Origin: JAZKFR01 sp040386295
GTDB taxonomy: Bacteria > Pseudomonadota > Gammaproteobacteria > Burkholderiales > Rhodocyclaceae
Direction: 5' to 3'
Assembly: GCA_040386295.1 (NCBI GenBank)
Contig: JAZKFR010000073.1
Location: 1-34,170, forward strand
DNA length: 34,170 nucleotides
The stretch's first letter is position 1; each line of letters opens with the position of its first letter. A program made the position numbers and the translations under genes. This document shows, one piece after another, positions 15,478-23,700 of the stretch. The notes beneath the pieces were generated by a model. That model had not been told where the DNA came from. It searched no databases and was given only the letters and a program-made list of their open reading frames with translations.

Positions 15478-16208
15478 AAGCGAGCACAACGATGCTGCTT
15501 CGCCTGCTGCACTTGCTGCTTTGCTGCGCGACTTGCTCACTCTGGCCTGTGGCCGCCTGGGCTAGCACGTCGATCAAAGATTGCCGCGACTTCCCTATCC
15601 CCAGCAACGCACGCATCAATCTCGTTGCGCAATCAATGCTGATGAACGGCGTACCGATGTCGATCAAAGAATTGCGCAGCAAACAAAGCCCTAAAGAAAT
15701 TCAGCTTTTTTTCCGTGCACAGTGGTCGGCACGCGGGCAAAAAATGCTGGAAAGCGAAATCAAGCAAGGGCAGACGTCTTGGCAGACCTTAGCCAGTCAA
15801 GAGGGAGACTGTTTTTTTACAGTACAAACTCAAGCAGACGCGCAAGGTGGGACCTATGCTTTACTCGGGGTTAGCCACACGCCGCAAGATACTGCAGCGA
15901 CGCCAGGAAATGCTTTTCCCATGATGAGTAATAGCCGTGTTTTTAACGATTTAGCGCATCAAGACGGCAAAAAAACAGCGCGCACTTTGTTATTCGATAA
16001 CCCATTCTCCCCCGCTTCCAATGCCATTTTTTACCGCAATACACTCTCCTTACAAGGCTGGCAAAACAGAGTGGATCGTCAGGTAGCGCACGCTAGCGGC
16101 ACAAGCCAAATCCAAGTTTGGCAACGTGGGGTTGAAGAACTCAGTATCAGCATCGATCAACGCGACGGCAAAACGCGTATGGTCGCGCAGCTGGTGAACC
16201 AACCTTAA
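15474..16208 (+). CDS. Exported protein of unknown function in pilus operon
   Basis: 244 residues; family not recognised. Residues 1-30 are a clear Sec signal peptide (LLRLLHLLLCCATCSLWPVAAWA, cleaved before STSIKDC). The mature part has two cysteines (in IKDCRDFP and EGDCFFTV) that could pair in the periplasm, a helical stretch MLMNGVPMSIKELRSKQSP, and a mostly beta-like C-terminal half (TSQIQVWQRGVEELSISIDQ). It is coupled by ATGA to the TadE-like gene and followed 9 bp later by a second pilin, so it most likely works in pilus assembly or as a pilus-associated periplasmic component. Confidence 0.75.
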   Translation: MKASTTMLLRLLHLLLCCATCSLWPVAAWASTSIKDCRDFPIPSNARINLVAQSMLMNGVPMSIKELRSKQSPKEIQLFFRAQWSARGQKMLESEIKQGQTSWQTLASQEGDCFFTVQTQADAQGGTYALLGVSHTPQDTAATPGNAFPMMSNSRVFNDLAHQDGKKTARTLLFDNPFSPASNAIFYRNTLSLQGWQNRVDRQVAHASGTSQIQVWQRGVEELSISIDQRDGKTRMVAQLVNQP

Positions 16209-16217
16209 AGGCCGAGC

Positions 16218-16460
16218 ATGGCGCCAAGTCAGAAACCACTTCAAAGCCGGGGTCAGGCAACGCGATTGTTGCGCTCACCGCGCGCACAACAAGGACAATC
16301 AACCGTTGAATACATCATCGTCATCGCGATGGGCGTATTGATTCTGACGCAAGGCGGATCGAGCGCGCCCGTCGCTGCCATCGCAAGCGCGATCAAAGGC
16401 GCGTATCAGGGTTTTGCCTTCGCCATCTCTTTAAGCAGCAATCTCATGTCAACTCTCTAG
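16218..16460 (+). CDS. Flp-type pilin-like protein, second copy
   Basis: 80-residue prepilin-like protein with an unusually long 26-residue basic leader ending RSPRAQQG, followed by QSTVEYIIVIAMGVLILTQGG. Cleavage after G26 gives G/XXXXEY with E at +5 and Y at +6. The mature part is about 54 residues and ends hydrophobic (GFAFAISLSSNLMSTL). It differs strongly from the first pilin (12712-12978), which has a polar tail, so the two are unlikely to be simple duplicates; one may be the major Flp subunit and the other a minor one. AAAGG lies about eight bases before the ATG. Confidence 0.82.
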   Translation: MAPSQKPLQSRGQATRLLRSPRAQQGQSTVEYIIVIAMGVLILTQGGSSAPVAAIASAIKGAYQGFAFAISLSSNLMSTL

Positions 16461-16471
16461 GAAAATTTTTA

Positions 16472-17476
16472 ATGGCGCTACGTCTTCCCCGCTTCCGCAT
16501 CAATCGCTTATGGTTAGTGCTCAGTGGTGCGCTCGTCATGGGCGCCCTGGCTACTTGGCTGGCCAACAACTACCTCAACAACCGTGAACAAATGATCGCT
16601 GCCGAAGTAGCTGAACGCGCCAAAGGCGGCCCTAGCCTGCTCGTGGTTGTGCCAACGCAGGACGAAATCAAAGGGGGCATCGTCAGTGGTGCCAACATGG
16701 CTACGCGCGAGGTGCTAACTGACTTGCTTTACGAAGACGTCATCAGCGCCGAAGACTTTACCGCAGTAGAAGGCAAGCCACTCATTCGCCCCGTACTCAA
16801 GGGACGGCCACTACGCAGATCAGACGTCATCGACAACGGGCCTAAAGATCTGGCCAGCGCTATCGCTCCAGGTCATCGCGCACTGACCCTGGAAATCGAT
16901 GAAATTAATTCATTTGCCTTAATGCTGCGCCCCGGCAACTTCGTCGACCTGTACTTGGTCGCCCAAAACCAGGGGGCAGAAGGCGCTACGACAAGGCAAG
17001 AAATTCGCGCCTTATTGCCTCGGGTGAAGGTCATCGCTACCGGGCAAACACTGCAGAACGCTCACGATGCTGAAACAGAAACCGGACAAAAATCACGTCC
17101 AGCTGCTTACAGCAACATTACCGTCGAGGTAGATCCCAACGAAGCAGCGCGCATCACCCTAGCGCAAGAAGTGGGGAAAATTCGCGCGGTATTACGCAAC
17201 AGCGAAGATCAAGGCGACAATAGTTTCGATCAACTGGCTGCTGCCGAGTTATTTCATCAGGTCGGTAAAAAAGCGGGCAGATCGATCGAATACATTGTTG
17301 GTGGCGCTGGCAACAGCGGCAATGGCACGGTAGCACCGGTCAATATCAACCTACCGAACATCAATATCCCCGGACTCAGCTTGGGCGCTGCCACGAATGC
17401 ACAGGCAGCCAACACCGCAGCGACGCAAGCAGCAACACCGGTGAATGGCGCCCAGACTACGCAAAAACTTTATTAA
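16472..17476 (+). CDS. cpaB: Flp pilus assembly protein CpaB (RcpC)
   Basis: 334-residue CpaB/RcpC family protein, the periplasmic partner thought to stabilise the Tad secretin. One N-terminal membrane anchor (LWLVLSGALVMGALATWLA, residues 13-31) is followed by a SAF-like domain (VVVPTQDEIKGGIVSG ... EDVISAEDFTAVEGKPLIRPVLKGRPLRRSDV) and the family core AIAPGHRALTLEIDEINSFALMLRPGNFVDLYLV. The C-terminus is an Asn/Ala/Thr-rich tail (NINLPNINIPGLSLG). AGGAAAA precedes the ATG by eight bases; it lies 11 bp after the second pilin and about 100 bp before the secretin. Confidence 0.93.
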   Translation: MALRLPRFRINRLWLVLSGALVMGALATWLANNYLNNREQMIAAEVAERAKGGPSLLVVVPTQDEIKGGIVSGANMATREVLTDLLYEDVISAEDFTAVEGKPLIRPVLKGRPLRRSDVIDNGPKDLASAIAPGHRALTLEIDEINSFALMLRPGNFVDLYLVAQNQGAEGATTRQEIRALLPRVKVIATGQTLQNAHDAETETGQKSRPAAYSNITVEVDPNEAARITLAQEVGKIRAVLRNSEDQGDNSFDQLAAAELFHQVGKKAGRSIEYIVGGAGNSGNGTVAPVNINLPNINIPGLSLGAATNAQAANTAATQAATPVNGAQTTQKLY

Positions 17477-17573
17477 GCGACAGCGCGCTTAAATCATGAG
17501 CAAGCGACGAGTGAGCGAACTCTGCCAACACCTGATCCATTCTTTTAGTTCCCCACCTTTTCAGAGCAAAAAT

Positions 17574-19196
17574 ATGCGCAAACGGATTCTGCCCCCCCTT
17601 TTCTTAGCCACTTTCTTAGCCACCTTCTTGCTTACTGCCCACGCTTATGCAAGCACAGAATCAGCCGATGTCGCCCCAGGCAATACGCCGACGACGAAAG
17701 CTGAACAACTGAGAAAACCCGCGCCGCAAGCTTCGTCTCATGAAGCCAAAAGCAAAACAAAAGCACCGGTCAAAGCAAGCCCGGCTAAGCCAGTCAAGCC
17801 AGCGGCAGCAACAGCAACAGCAAAAAAAATACCGGCCAAAACAGCCCCACCCGCACCCACGCCGAGCGCCTTGAATAAAGCAGCTAGCAAGCCGGCTAGC
17901 CAAGCCGCCCTCAGTGGGCTCAGCGGACTCAGTGGAGCCAGCACCAGCAGCAGCGCTACGGTCAGCGAACTCAACCTGTACGTGGGCGAAGTCAAAACGC
18001 TGACGCTGGGTCGTATCGCTCGTGTCGCCGTCGGTAACGGAAAAATTTTGAGTGCGACCGTGGTTGATAACGAACTTCTGCTGCTGACTGAGGGCGTTGG
18101 CGAAACCAGTCTTTATTTGTGGCTTAAAAACGGTCAGGTTAAGCATTACAAAGTCCGTATTTATGCCAACGATGTTGAGGAAACGGCTATCCAAGCCAAG
18201 GCCATCTTGAAAGGCATTCCGGGCATTAGCGTCGAACGCTTCAACGATACCGTGGCGATCAAAGGACAAACTTCAAAAGCCAATCTGGCACGTATCGACG
18301 CAGCACTACGCAACCTACCGAAGACGCTGAATTTAGCGACAGAAGAAGACGTAACGATGAAGAAAATGATCTACATGAAAGTGCAGATCATGGAGTTCAA
18401 AAAATCAGCGCTGGAGAGTCTGGGCGTGCAATGGGGGACGACAGCACAAGGGCCGGCACTGGCCTTGACAGGAGACGTCATCCGCAACAAACAATTCCGC
18501 TTCGCCCCGAGTAGCGAACAAGCCACTTTCACTGTAGGCGAAGGAGCACGCAGCGCACTGAGCACGGCAAATCAGGGCGGAAAACTGTACTTGGGAATCG
18601 CCACGGCGCTCAGTTCGACGATCAATCTCTCGGTTAACAACGGCGATGCTTGGATTCTCGCGGCGCCCGAATTGTCGACCCGCTCCGGCGGCGAGGCAAA
18701 GTTTCTCGCCGGTGGTCAGGTTCCTTTGCCCAGCGTGGGCTCGCTCGGACAAAGCAGCGTCACCTTTAAAGATTTTGGTATCAAGCTCACCGTGCGCCCA
18801 GTTGCCGACGATCAAGGCAACATCTCCGCCGCCATCTCGACCGAACTGTCTGACATTGACCCCGCCATCACAGTTCAAGGAATTCCAGGATTCCTAGTGC
18901 GTTCAACCGATACCGAAGTCAATGTACAAAGCGGCCAAACGATTGTGATGTCAGGCTTGCTCGATCAGAAGGCGAGCAACGACACGAGCAAATTCCCCTT
19001 CTTGGGCGATCTGCCAGTGCTGGGAAATTTATTTAAATCAAGCAACTTTAGAAATGGCCGTACCGACTTGGTGATTTTTGTCACCCCAGTCGTTATCGAC
19101 CCTAGCTCGACGCTAAACCAACAACATCTGGAAAAAGCCAAAAAGCTGCGCGAACAATTTGAAGGCTATCTCGGCAAGAAAGGCATTGTCGATTGA
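17574..19196 (+). CDS. cpaC: Tad pilus secretin CpaC (RcpA)
   Basis: Outer-membrane secretin forming the channel for the Tad pilus. I place the start at ATG 17574 because MRKRILPPLFLATFLATFLL ending TAHAYA is a good signal peptide; the frame extends to ATG 17496 without a ribosome site. Next comes a low-complexity Ala/Lys/Pro linker of about 85 residues ending in GLSGLSG repeats, then the secretin N-domain (LNLYVGEVKTLTLGRIARVAVGNG), a BON domain (GIPGISVERFNDTVAIKGQ), and the secretin beta domain (WILAAPELSTRSGGEAKFLAGGQVPLP ... VNVQSGQTIVMSGLL ... FPFLGDLPVLGNLFKS ... TDLVIFVTPVVI). 540 residues, normal apart from the linker. It is the last pilus gene here; the next gene is convergent, so the TadZ/TadA/TadB/TadC part is missing from this locus. 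Confidence 0.93.
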   Translation: MRKRILPPLFLATFLATFLLTAHAYASTESADVAPGNTPTTKAEQLRKPAPQASSHEAKSKTKAPVKASPAKPVKPAAATATAKKIPAKTAPPAPTPSALNKAASKPASQAALSGLSGLSGASTSSSATVSELNLYVGEVKTLTLGRIARVAVGNGKILSATVVDNELLLLTEGVGETSLYLWLKNGQVKHYKVRIYANDVEETAIQAKAILKGIPGISVERFNDTVAIKGQTSKANLARIDAALRNLPKTLNLATEEDVTMKKMIYMKVQIMEFKKSALESLGVQWGTTAQGPALALTGDVIRNKQFRFAPSSEQATFTVGEGARSALSTANQGGKLYLGIATALSSTINLSVNNGDAWILAAPELSTRSGGEAKFLAGGQVPLPSVGSLGQSSVTFKDFGIKLTVRPVADDQGNISAAISTELSDIDPAITVQGIPGFLVRSTDTEVNVQSGQTIVMSGLLDQKASNDTSKFPFLGDLPVLGNLFKSSNFRNGRTDLVIFVTPVVIDPSSTLNQQHLEKAKKLREQFEGYLGKKGIVD

Positions 19197-19220
19197 GCTT
19201 TTGTTGAGCTTTTGTTGAGG
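19193..19220. repeat. 11-bp tandem repeat at end of cpaC
   Basis: ttgagcttttg occurs twice in a row (19193-19203, 19204-19214) followed by a partial third copy ttgagg. The first copy contains the cpaC TGA stop and each following copy repeats a TGA. Looks like slippage; no function is evident. Confidence 0.7.
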
Positions 19221-19253
19221 CGGGGAGAAGGCAGAAGAATGATTCAACAAGAC

Positions 19254-20168
19254 TCAAGCTTCTGCCAGGCTGCGCTTAGCTTGGCGGGCGGTAGTCAGAT
19301 AAATACCCGTAAAAATGAGGGCAATACCAAAGTAGTGGTAGGTCTTTAAGGTTTCGCCGAGAAAAACGACGGCAAGCAAAATACCAAAAACAGGCATGAG
19401 ATGAATGAAGAGGCTGGCTTTGTTCGCCCCGATTTCGCCAACGGCTCGGTTGTAAAAAACATAGCCGAGAAAACCAGGGAATACGCCGGTATAGGCGATT
19501 CCGGCCAGGGCTCCGACGCTAAGCTGGACGTATTTGCCCTGGCTGAGCATTTCCCAAGCGTATAGCGGTGCCAATGCAAGTACGCCGACGCTGGTGATGG
19601 CTGCCAGCATAAGCATAGGGTTAAGCCCCGCCGGACGCCATTGCAAGCCAATCGTATAAATCGCCCAAACAATGACGGCGCCTAGCATCCACAGATCGCC
19701 GACGTTTAGCTGCAAGCGACCGAGCAGCTGCCACTGTCCTTGGCAAATAATGCTGACCACACCGACAAATGAGAAAAATACGCCTAGCCACTCGATAGTA
19801 CGTAGCTTCTTCTGTAGAAACACGTAGGAGAGCACGATCGTCGCAATCGGGATAAAGGCATTCAGCAACACGGCGTTGGTCGCAGGCGTGTACTGCAAGG
19901 CAATGTAGGCAAAGGTGTTGTAACAGGCGACACCCAGCAAACCTAAAGTCAGCAGCACACGCCAAGCGCCCTTGAGTAAGGGCCATTGCGCTGCAAAATG
20001 CGGCAATGCCAAAGGCAAAGTCAGCGCAAAAGCAATCGCCCAGCGCCAGAAAGAAAGGGCAATGGGCGGCACTTGGCCATGAATAGCACGCCCCAAAACG
20101 ATATTGCCAGACCAAAAAAGGGTGGTCAGCACGAGTAAGACATAAGGGTGAGCAAGGCGCTTGAGCAT
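19254..20168 (-). CDS. EamA-family (DMT superfamily) transporter
   Basis: 304-residue inner-membrane transporter with about ten helices arranged as two EamA repeats. The N-terminal signature LLVLTTLFWSGNIVLGRAI and, in the first repeat, PATNAVLLNAFIPIATIVLSYVFLQKKL are typical, and the second repeat has GANKASLFIHLMPVFGILLAVVFLGETLK. Members export amino acids, drugs or metabolites; the substrate cannot be told. ATG at 20168 has no evident Shine-Dalgarno. It is convergent with cpaC and lies 170 bp downstream of the GGDEF/EAL gene on the same strand; that 170-bp gap shows no feature. Confidence 0.9.
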   Translation of the reverse strand: MLKRLAHPYVLLVLTTLFWSGNIVLGRAIHGQVPPIALSFWRWAIAFALTLPLALPHFAAQWPLLKGAWRVLLTLGLLGVACYNTFAYIALQYTPATNAVLLNAFIPIATIVLSYVFLQKKLRTIEWLGVFFSFVGVVSIICQGQWQLLGRLQLNVGDLWMLGAVIVWAIYTIGLQWRPAGLNPMLMLAAITSVGVLALAPLYAWEMLSQGKYVQLSVGALAGIAYTGVFPGFLGYVFYNRAVGEIGANKASLFIHLMPVFGILLAVVFLGETLKTYHYFGIALIFTGIYLTTARQAKRSLAEA

Positions 20169-20337
20169 AATTAGAATTCAATAAAAAGTTGGGTAGCGCT
20201 AGGAGCAAATTGCGCTGCCGACGGGCGGCGGGAACTGAGGCAGATTGCTTGTTTTAGTTAAGCCGCAGGCAAAGAAAGCGCGCCGCAGATCGAAGAAGAA
20301 CCAGCATCGCTCATCGCCAAGGCCGTAAACAAAACGC

Positions 20338-23262
20338 TCACGCCGATCCAGGAGGCAAGCGAGAAGCGTCTGGGTTATGGCTGCTGTTTGACTCGGGGAC
20401 GACAAATTTCAACTCATCACCAGTACTCGAGCGCTGAGCCGAGACAGCATTTTCTGGATCGACAAACTTCCGGGTCGAAATAATTTGCCTGGCCAAGGTT
20501 CGCGCAAACTCATCAGCCATCTCAGGTCGTGCAAAAAAGTTGCCTTGCATCGTGCGACAACCACGGGCGTATAAGAAAGCCGCTTGATAAGCGTTATTCA
20601 CGCCATCGGCCACAACAGAGAGCTGTAAATTTCTTGAGATGCTCACAATGTGTTCAATATCGCTGACGGTGCCTTTACTTTCTTGGTTCTGAATGTCATT
20701 GACCAAAGATTGATCTATCTTGAGCCGCTGTATCGGCAAACGACGCAGATAGGAAGGCGCGGAGTAGCCCATACCGCAATCGTCGATGTTGATACTGACC
20801 CCGATGGCAGCCAGCCCGAGCAAGATAGTGATCGCCTTCTCCAAGTGCGCCATGACGGCATGCTCAGTAATTTCTAGCGTCAGGTACTCAGGCGGCAAAC
20901 CGCTTTCTTGCAAGGCCTCAAGAATCGTTTCACAAAGCGATTCTGAGCGGAATTGCGTCGCCGAGATGCTGACCACGACGGGCACGATCGGCAATCCGGC
21001 TAGCTGCCAAGTACGGGCATGACGACATGCCTGGCGCAGAATCCAAGCATGCAGCTTATCCACTAGGCCACGCTCTTCGGCCATGGGCATAAAACGGCTC
21101 GGGAGCAGAATACCGAAGGTCGGATGCTGCCAACGCAGCAGCGCTTCAGCCGCGACAACCAAGCGACTATCGAACTCAACTCTTGCCTGAAAATGCAGCA
21201 ACAATTGATTGTTGGCGAGCGCGTCGACTAAGGCTGTTTCCATCGACAAACCCTCTACGACGTGCGGACTCATCTCTTGCTTAAACAACTGATAATTGTT
21301 GCGCCCAGAATTTTTGGCGTGGTACATCGCAGCATCTGCGTTGCGCGTCAGGGTTTCGCTATCAAGACCGTCAGAGGGCCAGAAAGCGATGCCAACGGAG
21401 GCGGTAATAGAGAAAGTGTTTTGGTCGACGTTAATCGGGCGCGCCAAGGAGTCGATCAGTTTCTCGGCTACCCGTTCGCAGTCGCTGGCGCTGGCAAGAT
21501 TGGTCAGCAAGATGATGAACTCGTCGCCACCGATACGCGCCAAAGTGTCGGATTCACGCACGCATTCGCGCAGTCTCTGCGCCACTTCCAGCAGCAGGGC
21601 ATCGCCCACAGCATGGCCGACGGTATCGTTGATCGTTTTAAAGTGATCCAAGTCAACGAACAACAAAGCCTGCATGCGCGGATTACGCTGCGCGTTGGCG
21701 ATGGCGTTATCTAAGCGATCTTTAAGTAGCAAGCGATTGGCCAAACCGGTTAGGTTGTCGTGATGCGCAATGTGCTCAATACGCGCTTCAACCGCTTTGC
21801 GTGCGCTGATATCTTGCGCAAAAGCAAGCAAGAAGGCGAATTCGCCCTCAAGTTGCACGGGTTGAAAATAGAACTGATAGATCGAAGAAAGATTTCCGGT
21901 CGTCGAGGTGTAAGGACCTTCAATCATCACTGTCTCACCGGCTAAAGCGCGCTGAATCGAACTCACCAGCGATTGGTCTTTAACGTCTGAGATCATGCTA
22001 AAGCCGATGATTCTTTCACGTGGCGCGCCCATGTGTTGTATCAGTTTGTCGTTACATTCAAGAACGCGCCCCTTTTCATCGAGCATCCAAATGGCGAGCG
22101 GAGCCTGTTCAAATAGAGCACGTAACTTACCCTCTTGTTCGCGTAAAGAATGAGTCATACGCTCGGCAATACGCAGTGCACGTGTGCGCGTCGCGACCAA
22201 AGAGCACACCGTGCAGAACAACAAAAGACTGACCAAAAGCCCACCCGCCAGCACACGCCAAGGCTGAGCCAGATCATTTTGCGTATCAAAATTTGGCAGG
22301 GCTGCGTACTCAAGTTGCCAAACTTGCCCTCCTAGCTTGATTGGCAGCAAACGATGATGTTTCGCTTGTGTGAAATCCAGCTCTGGATGGGTTGTATAGA
22401 AGGGTGGCTTTGCGCTCAAAGAGGCGCCGTCATGCGCATCGTCGTAAATACGCAACGCAATATCGGCTCCCTGTGCACGCACAAATTGTTCGAGCAAATG
22501 TTTGCCGCGAAAAGGGGCAAAGACAAAACCGATTAAATTGTTGCGACGCGCCGCAAGCGTCTCCGGCAACAAGCCATGACGGTAAACCGCCTGGCACATG
22601 ATGAAATCAAGCTCAGTTGCTGCATCTTGTCCTTTAGCCAATACCTGCGTTTGTGCACTAAGCCGGTTACTGAGCTGAGTTTCGCCGCTATCGCGCGTGC
22701 TTTCTAATGTTTGTGTGCGTGCCAAATCTGGCCAGCGCGCAAGACCCAAGGTATGCAGGTTAAACGTCGGCTCAGTTTGGGCGCCATTGAGTGTTTGGTA
22801 GCTGCTCAGCAGCAGATGCAAGGCACCCGCAGTCAGTAGCTCCGTCTCTGCTGCACGATGGTTTAGTCGATTAGGCGCTGGGTGCTGCGCTTGAGGGCTG
22901 ACAACTTGCAGGTAGCCGATTCCGTCAAAACCGGGATTGTGTTCGCCAAAGCGTAACGTTTGGTAGAGGCGCCGCCAGTCCTGTTCAGTCACTTGTCCGA
23001 GCATGCCAACGTAGGTCTGAACACCACGTAAAGCCTGAGCATGCTCGGCAAGATACGCGCTGAGCGTGTCATTCTCTTGCTGCACACGTGTTTGAAAGCG
23101 CTGCTGTGAGAGCGAATGAACATAACTGGTCGCCGAACGCCAGGCGAAGAAAGTCAGGCTTAAGCCTAATAGCAGGGTGAGCCAAGCCATCCAATAGCGC
23201 GGTTTCGGCATCAGCGCTAGCTCGGCCTCGGTTATCTGCTCGTTCAAAAACTTTGTATTCAT
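20338..23262 (-). CDS. Membrane-bound CHASE-PAS-GGDEF-EAL cyclic-di-GMP protein
   Basis: 974-residue signalling protein. Order: helix (about 24-44), periplasmic CHASE sensor (about 70-310), second helix (about 336-358), PAS domain (about 377-490), GGDEF (about 491-660), EAL (about 672-920), and a polar tail. The diguanylate cyclase half looks complete: LLFVDLDHFKTINDTVGH, an intact GGDEF (578-582) and an RxxD product-inhibition site (R569-D572) five residues upstream. The EAL half keeps E706, E797, D827, D828, K848 and Q906, but the Asn of the NxSxxQ motif is Ser (S765) and EGVE reads DGVN (D886, N889), so phosphodiesterase activity is doubtful. Likely a synthase with a regulatory EAL domain. 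AGGGG precedes the ATG by about seven bases. c-di-GMP could influence the nearby pilus genes, but nothing in sequence proves this. Confidence 0.94.
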   Translation of the reverse strand: MNTKFLNEQITEAELALMPKPRYWMAWLTLLLGLSLTFFAWRSATSYVHSLSQQRFQTRVQQENDTLSAYLAEHAQALRGVQTYVGMLGQVTEQDWRRLYQTLRFGEHNPGFDGIGYLQVVSPQAQHPAPNRLNHRAAETELLTAGALHLLLSSYQTLNGAQTEPTFNLHTLGLARWPDLARTQTLESTRDSGETQLSNRLSAQTQVLAKGQDAATELDFIMCQAVYRHGLLPETLAARRNNLIGFVFAPFRGKHLLEQFVRAQGADIALRIYDDAHDGASLSAKPPFYTTHPELDFTQAKHHRLLPIKLGGQVWQLEYAALPNFDTQNDLAQPWRVLAGGLLVSLLLFCTVCSLVATRTRALRIAERMTHSLREQEGKLRALFEQAPLAIWMLDEKGRVLECNDKLIQHMGAPRERIIGFSMISDVKDQSLVSSIQRALAGETVMIEGPYTSTTGNLSSIYQFYFQPVQLEGEFAFLLAFAQDISARKAVEARIEHIAHHDNLTGLANRLLLKDRLDNAIANAQRNPRMQALLFVDLDHFKTINDTVGHAVGDALLLEVAQRLRECVRESDTLARIGGDEFIILLTNLASASDCERVAEKLIDSLARPINVDQNTFSITASVGIAFWPSDGLDSETLTRNADAAMYHAKNSGRNNYQLFKQEMSPHVVEGLSMETALVDALANNQLLLHFQARVEFDSRLVVAAEALLRWQHPTFGILLPSRFMPMAEERGLVDKLHAWILRQACRHARTWQLAGLPIVPVVVSISATQFRSESLCETILEALQESGLPPEYLTLEITEHAVMAHLEKAITILLGLAAIGVSINIDDCGMGYSAPSYLRRLPIQRLKIDQSLVNDIQNQESKGTVSDIEHIVSISRNLQLSVVADGVNNAYQAAFLYARGCRTMQGNFFARPEMADEFARTLARQIISTRKFVDPENAVSAQRSSTGDELKFVVPESNSSHNPDASRLPPGSA

Positions 23263-23352
23263 GGCAGACCCCTAATTCCAATTTGCCTTAAAGACGGAAC
23301 ACGAAGCGAGCATGCGAGCCGCAGACCTTGCTCTAGCAAGGCAGGGCGAAGT

Positions 23353-23562
23353 CAACAATGCAACAATGCAACAACGACGCAACAACTCAGCAACGCGACA
23401 AAGTGCCNNNNNNNNNNNNNNNNNNNNNNNNNNNNNNNNNNNNNNNNNNNNNNNNNNNNNNNNNNNNNNNNNNNNNNNNNNNNNNNNNNNNNNNNNNNNN
23501 NNNNNNNCAACAATGCAACAATGCAACAACGACGCAACAACTCAGCAACGCGACAAAGTGCC
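23353..23562. repeat. 55-bp direct repeat on both sides of the assembly gap
   Basis: The 55 bases ending at the gap (23353-23407) are identical to the 55 bases starting after it (23508-23562). The unit itself is built of caacaatg/caacaacg-like short repeats. Either two contig ends overlap and were not merged, or the gap hides further tandem copies that could not be assembled. Confidence 0.9.
23408..23507. other. Assembly gap (100 N)
   Basis: Exactly 100 undetermined bases, the usual placeholder for a scaffold gap of unknown size. Open frames translated through it are meaningless. Its identical flanks suggest a true distance that may be much shorter or longer than 100 bases. Confidence 0.98.
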
Positions 23563-23670
23563 GATTTTAATGCGAATTGGAATAACACTGCCTAGCTTGA
23601 CTAAAACTAGCACTGGCCAGCGGCCAGAATGCGGCGATAACGCGAATCACTGCGCCGATTTTGTGTTGAT

Positions 23671-23700
23671 AAAAATGTGGCTCATTTTCCCCACATTTTT
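23671..23700. terminator. Hairpin aaaaatgtgg/ccacattttt, possible bidirectional terminator
   Basis: A perfect 10-bp inverted repeat (23671-23680 and 23691-23700, loop of ten) with A5 at one base and T5 at the other, so either strand ends in T residues. A second perfect 9-bp hairpin follows at 23739-23765 (agcctcact/agtgaggct) without a T run. Both lie between divergent genes where no terminator is needed. Apart from these, the repeats and the -10 below, the 730-bp stretch 23263-23992 holds nothing I can support. Confidence 0.4.

Larger units (their letters stand above)
23275..23583. repeat. Imperfect inverted repeat bounding a repeat-rich segment with the N gap
   Basis: attccaatttgccttaaa at 23275-23292 and tttaatgcgaattggaat at 23566-23583 are inverted copies (16 of 18 pair). 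They enclose the two 55-bp direct copies and the N gap. This could be the ends of a small non-autonomous element or of a hairpin-forming repeat; no transposase or target duplication is visible. Confidence 0.45.

Noticed and set aside
17661..18269. 202-codon minus-strand frame with poly-Cys stretch opposite cpaC
   Set aside because: The Cys run is the reverse of the Ala-rich linker codons; antisense shadow.
19230..19266. Inverted repeat ggcagaag/cttctgcc between cpaC and the EamA gene
   Set aside because: Long 21-base loop and no T run; part lies in the EamA coding end, so not a convincing terminator.
23353..23562. CRISPR array suggested by repeated units around the gap
   Set aside because: Only two identical 55-bp copies, built from short internal repeats, with no spacers visible and no cas genes.
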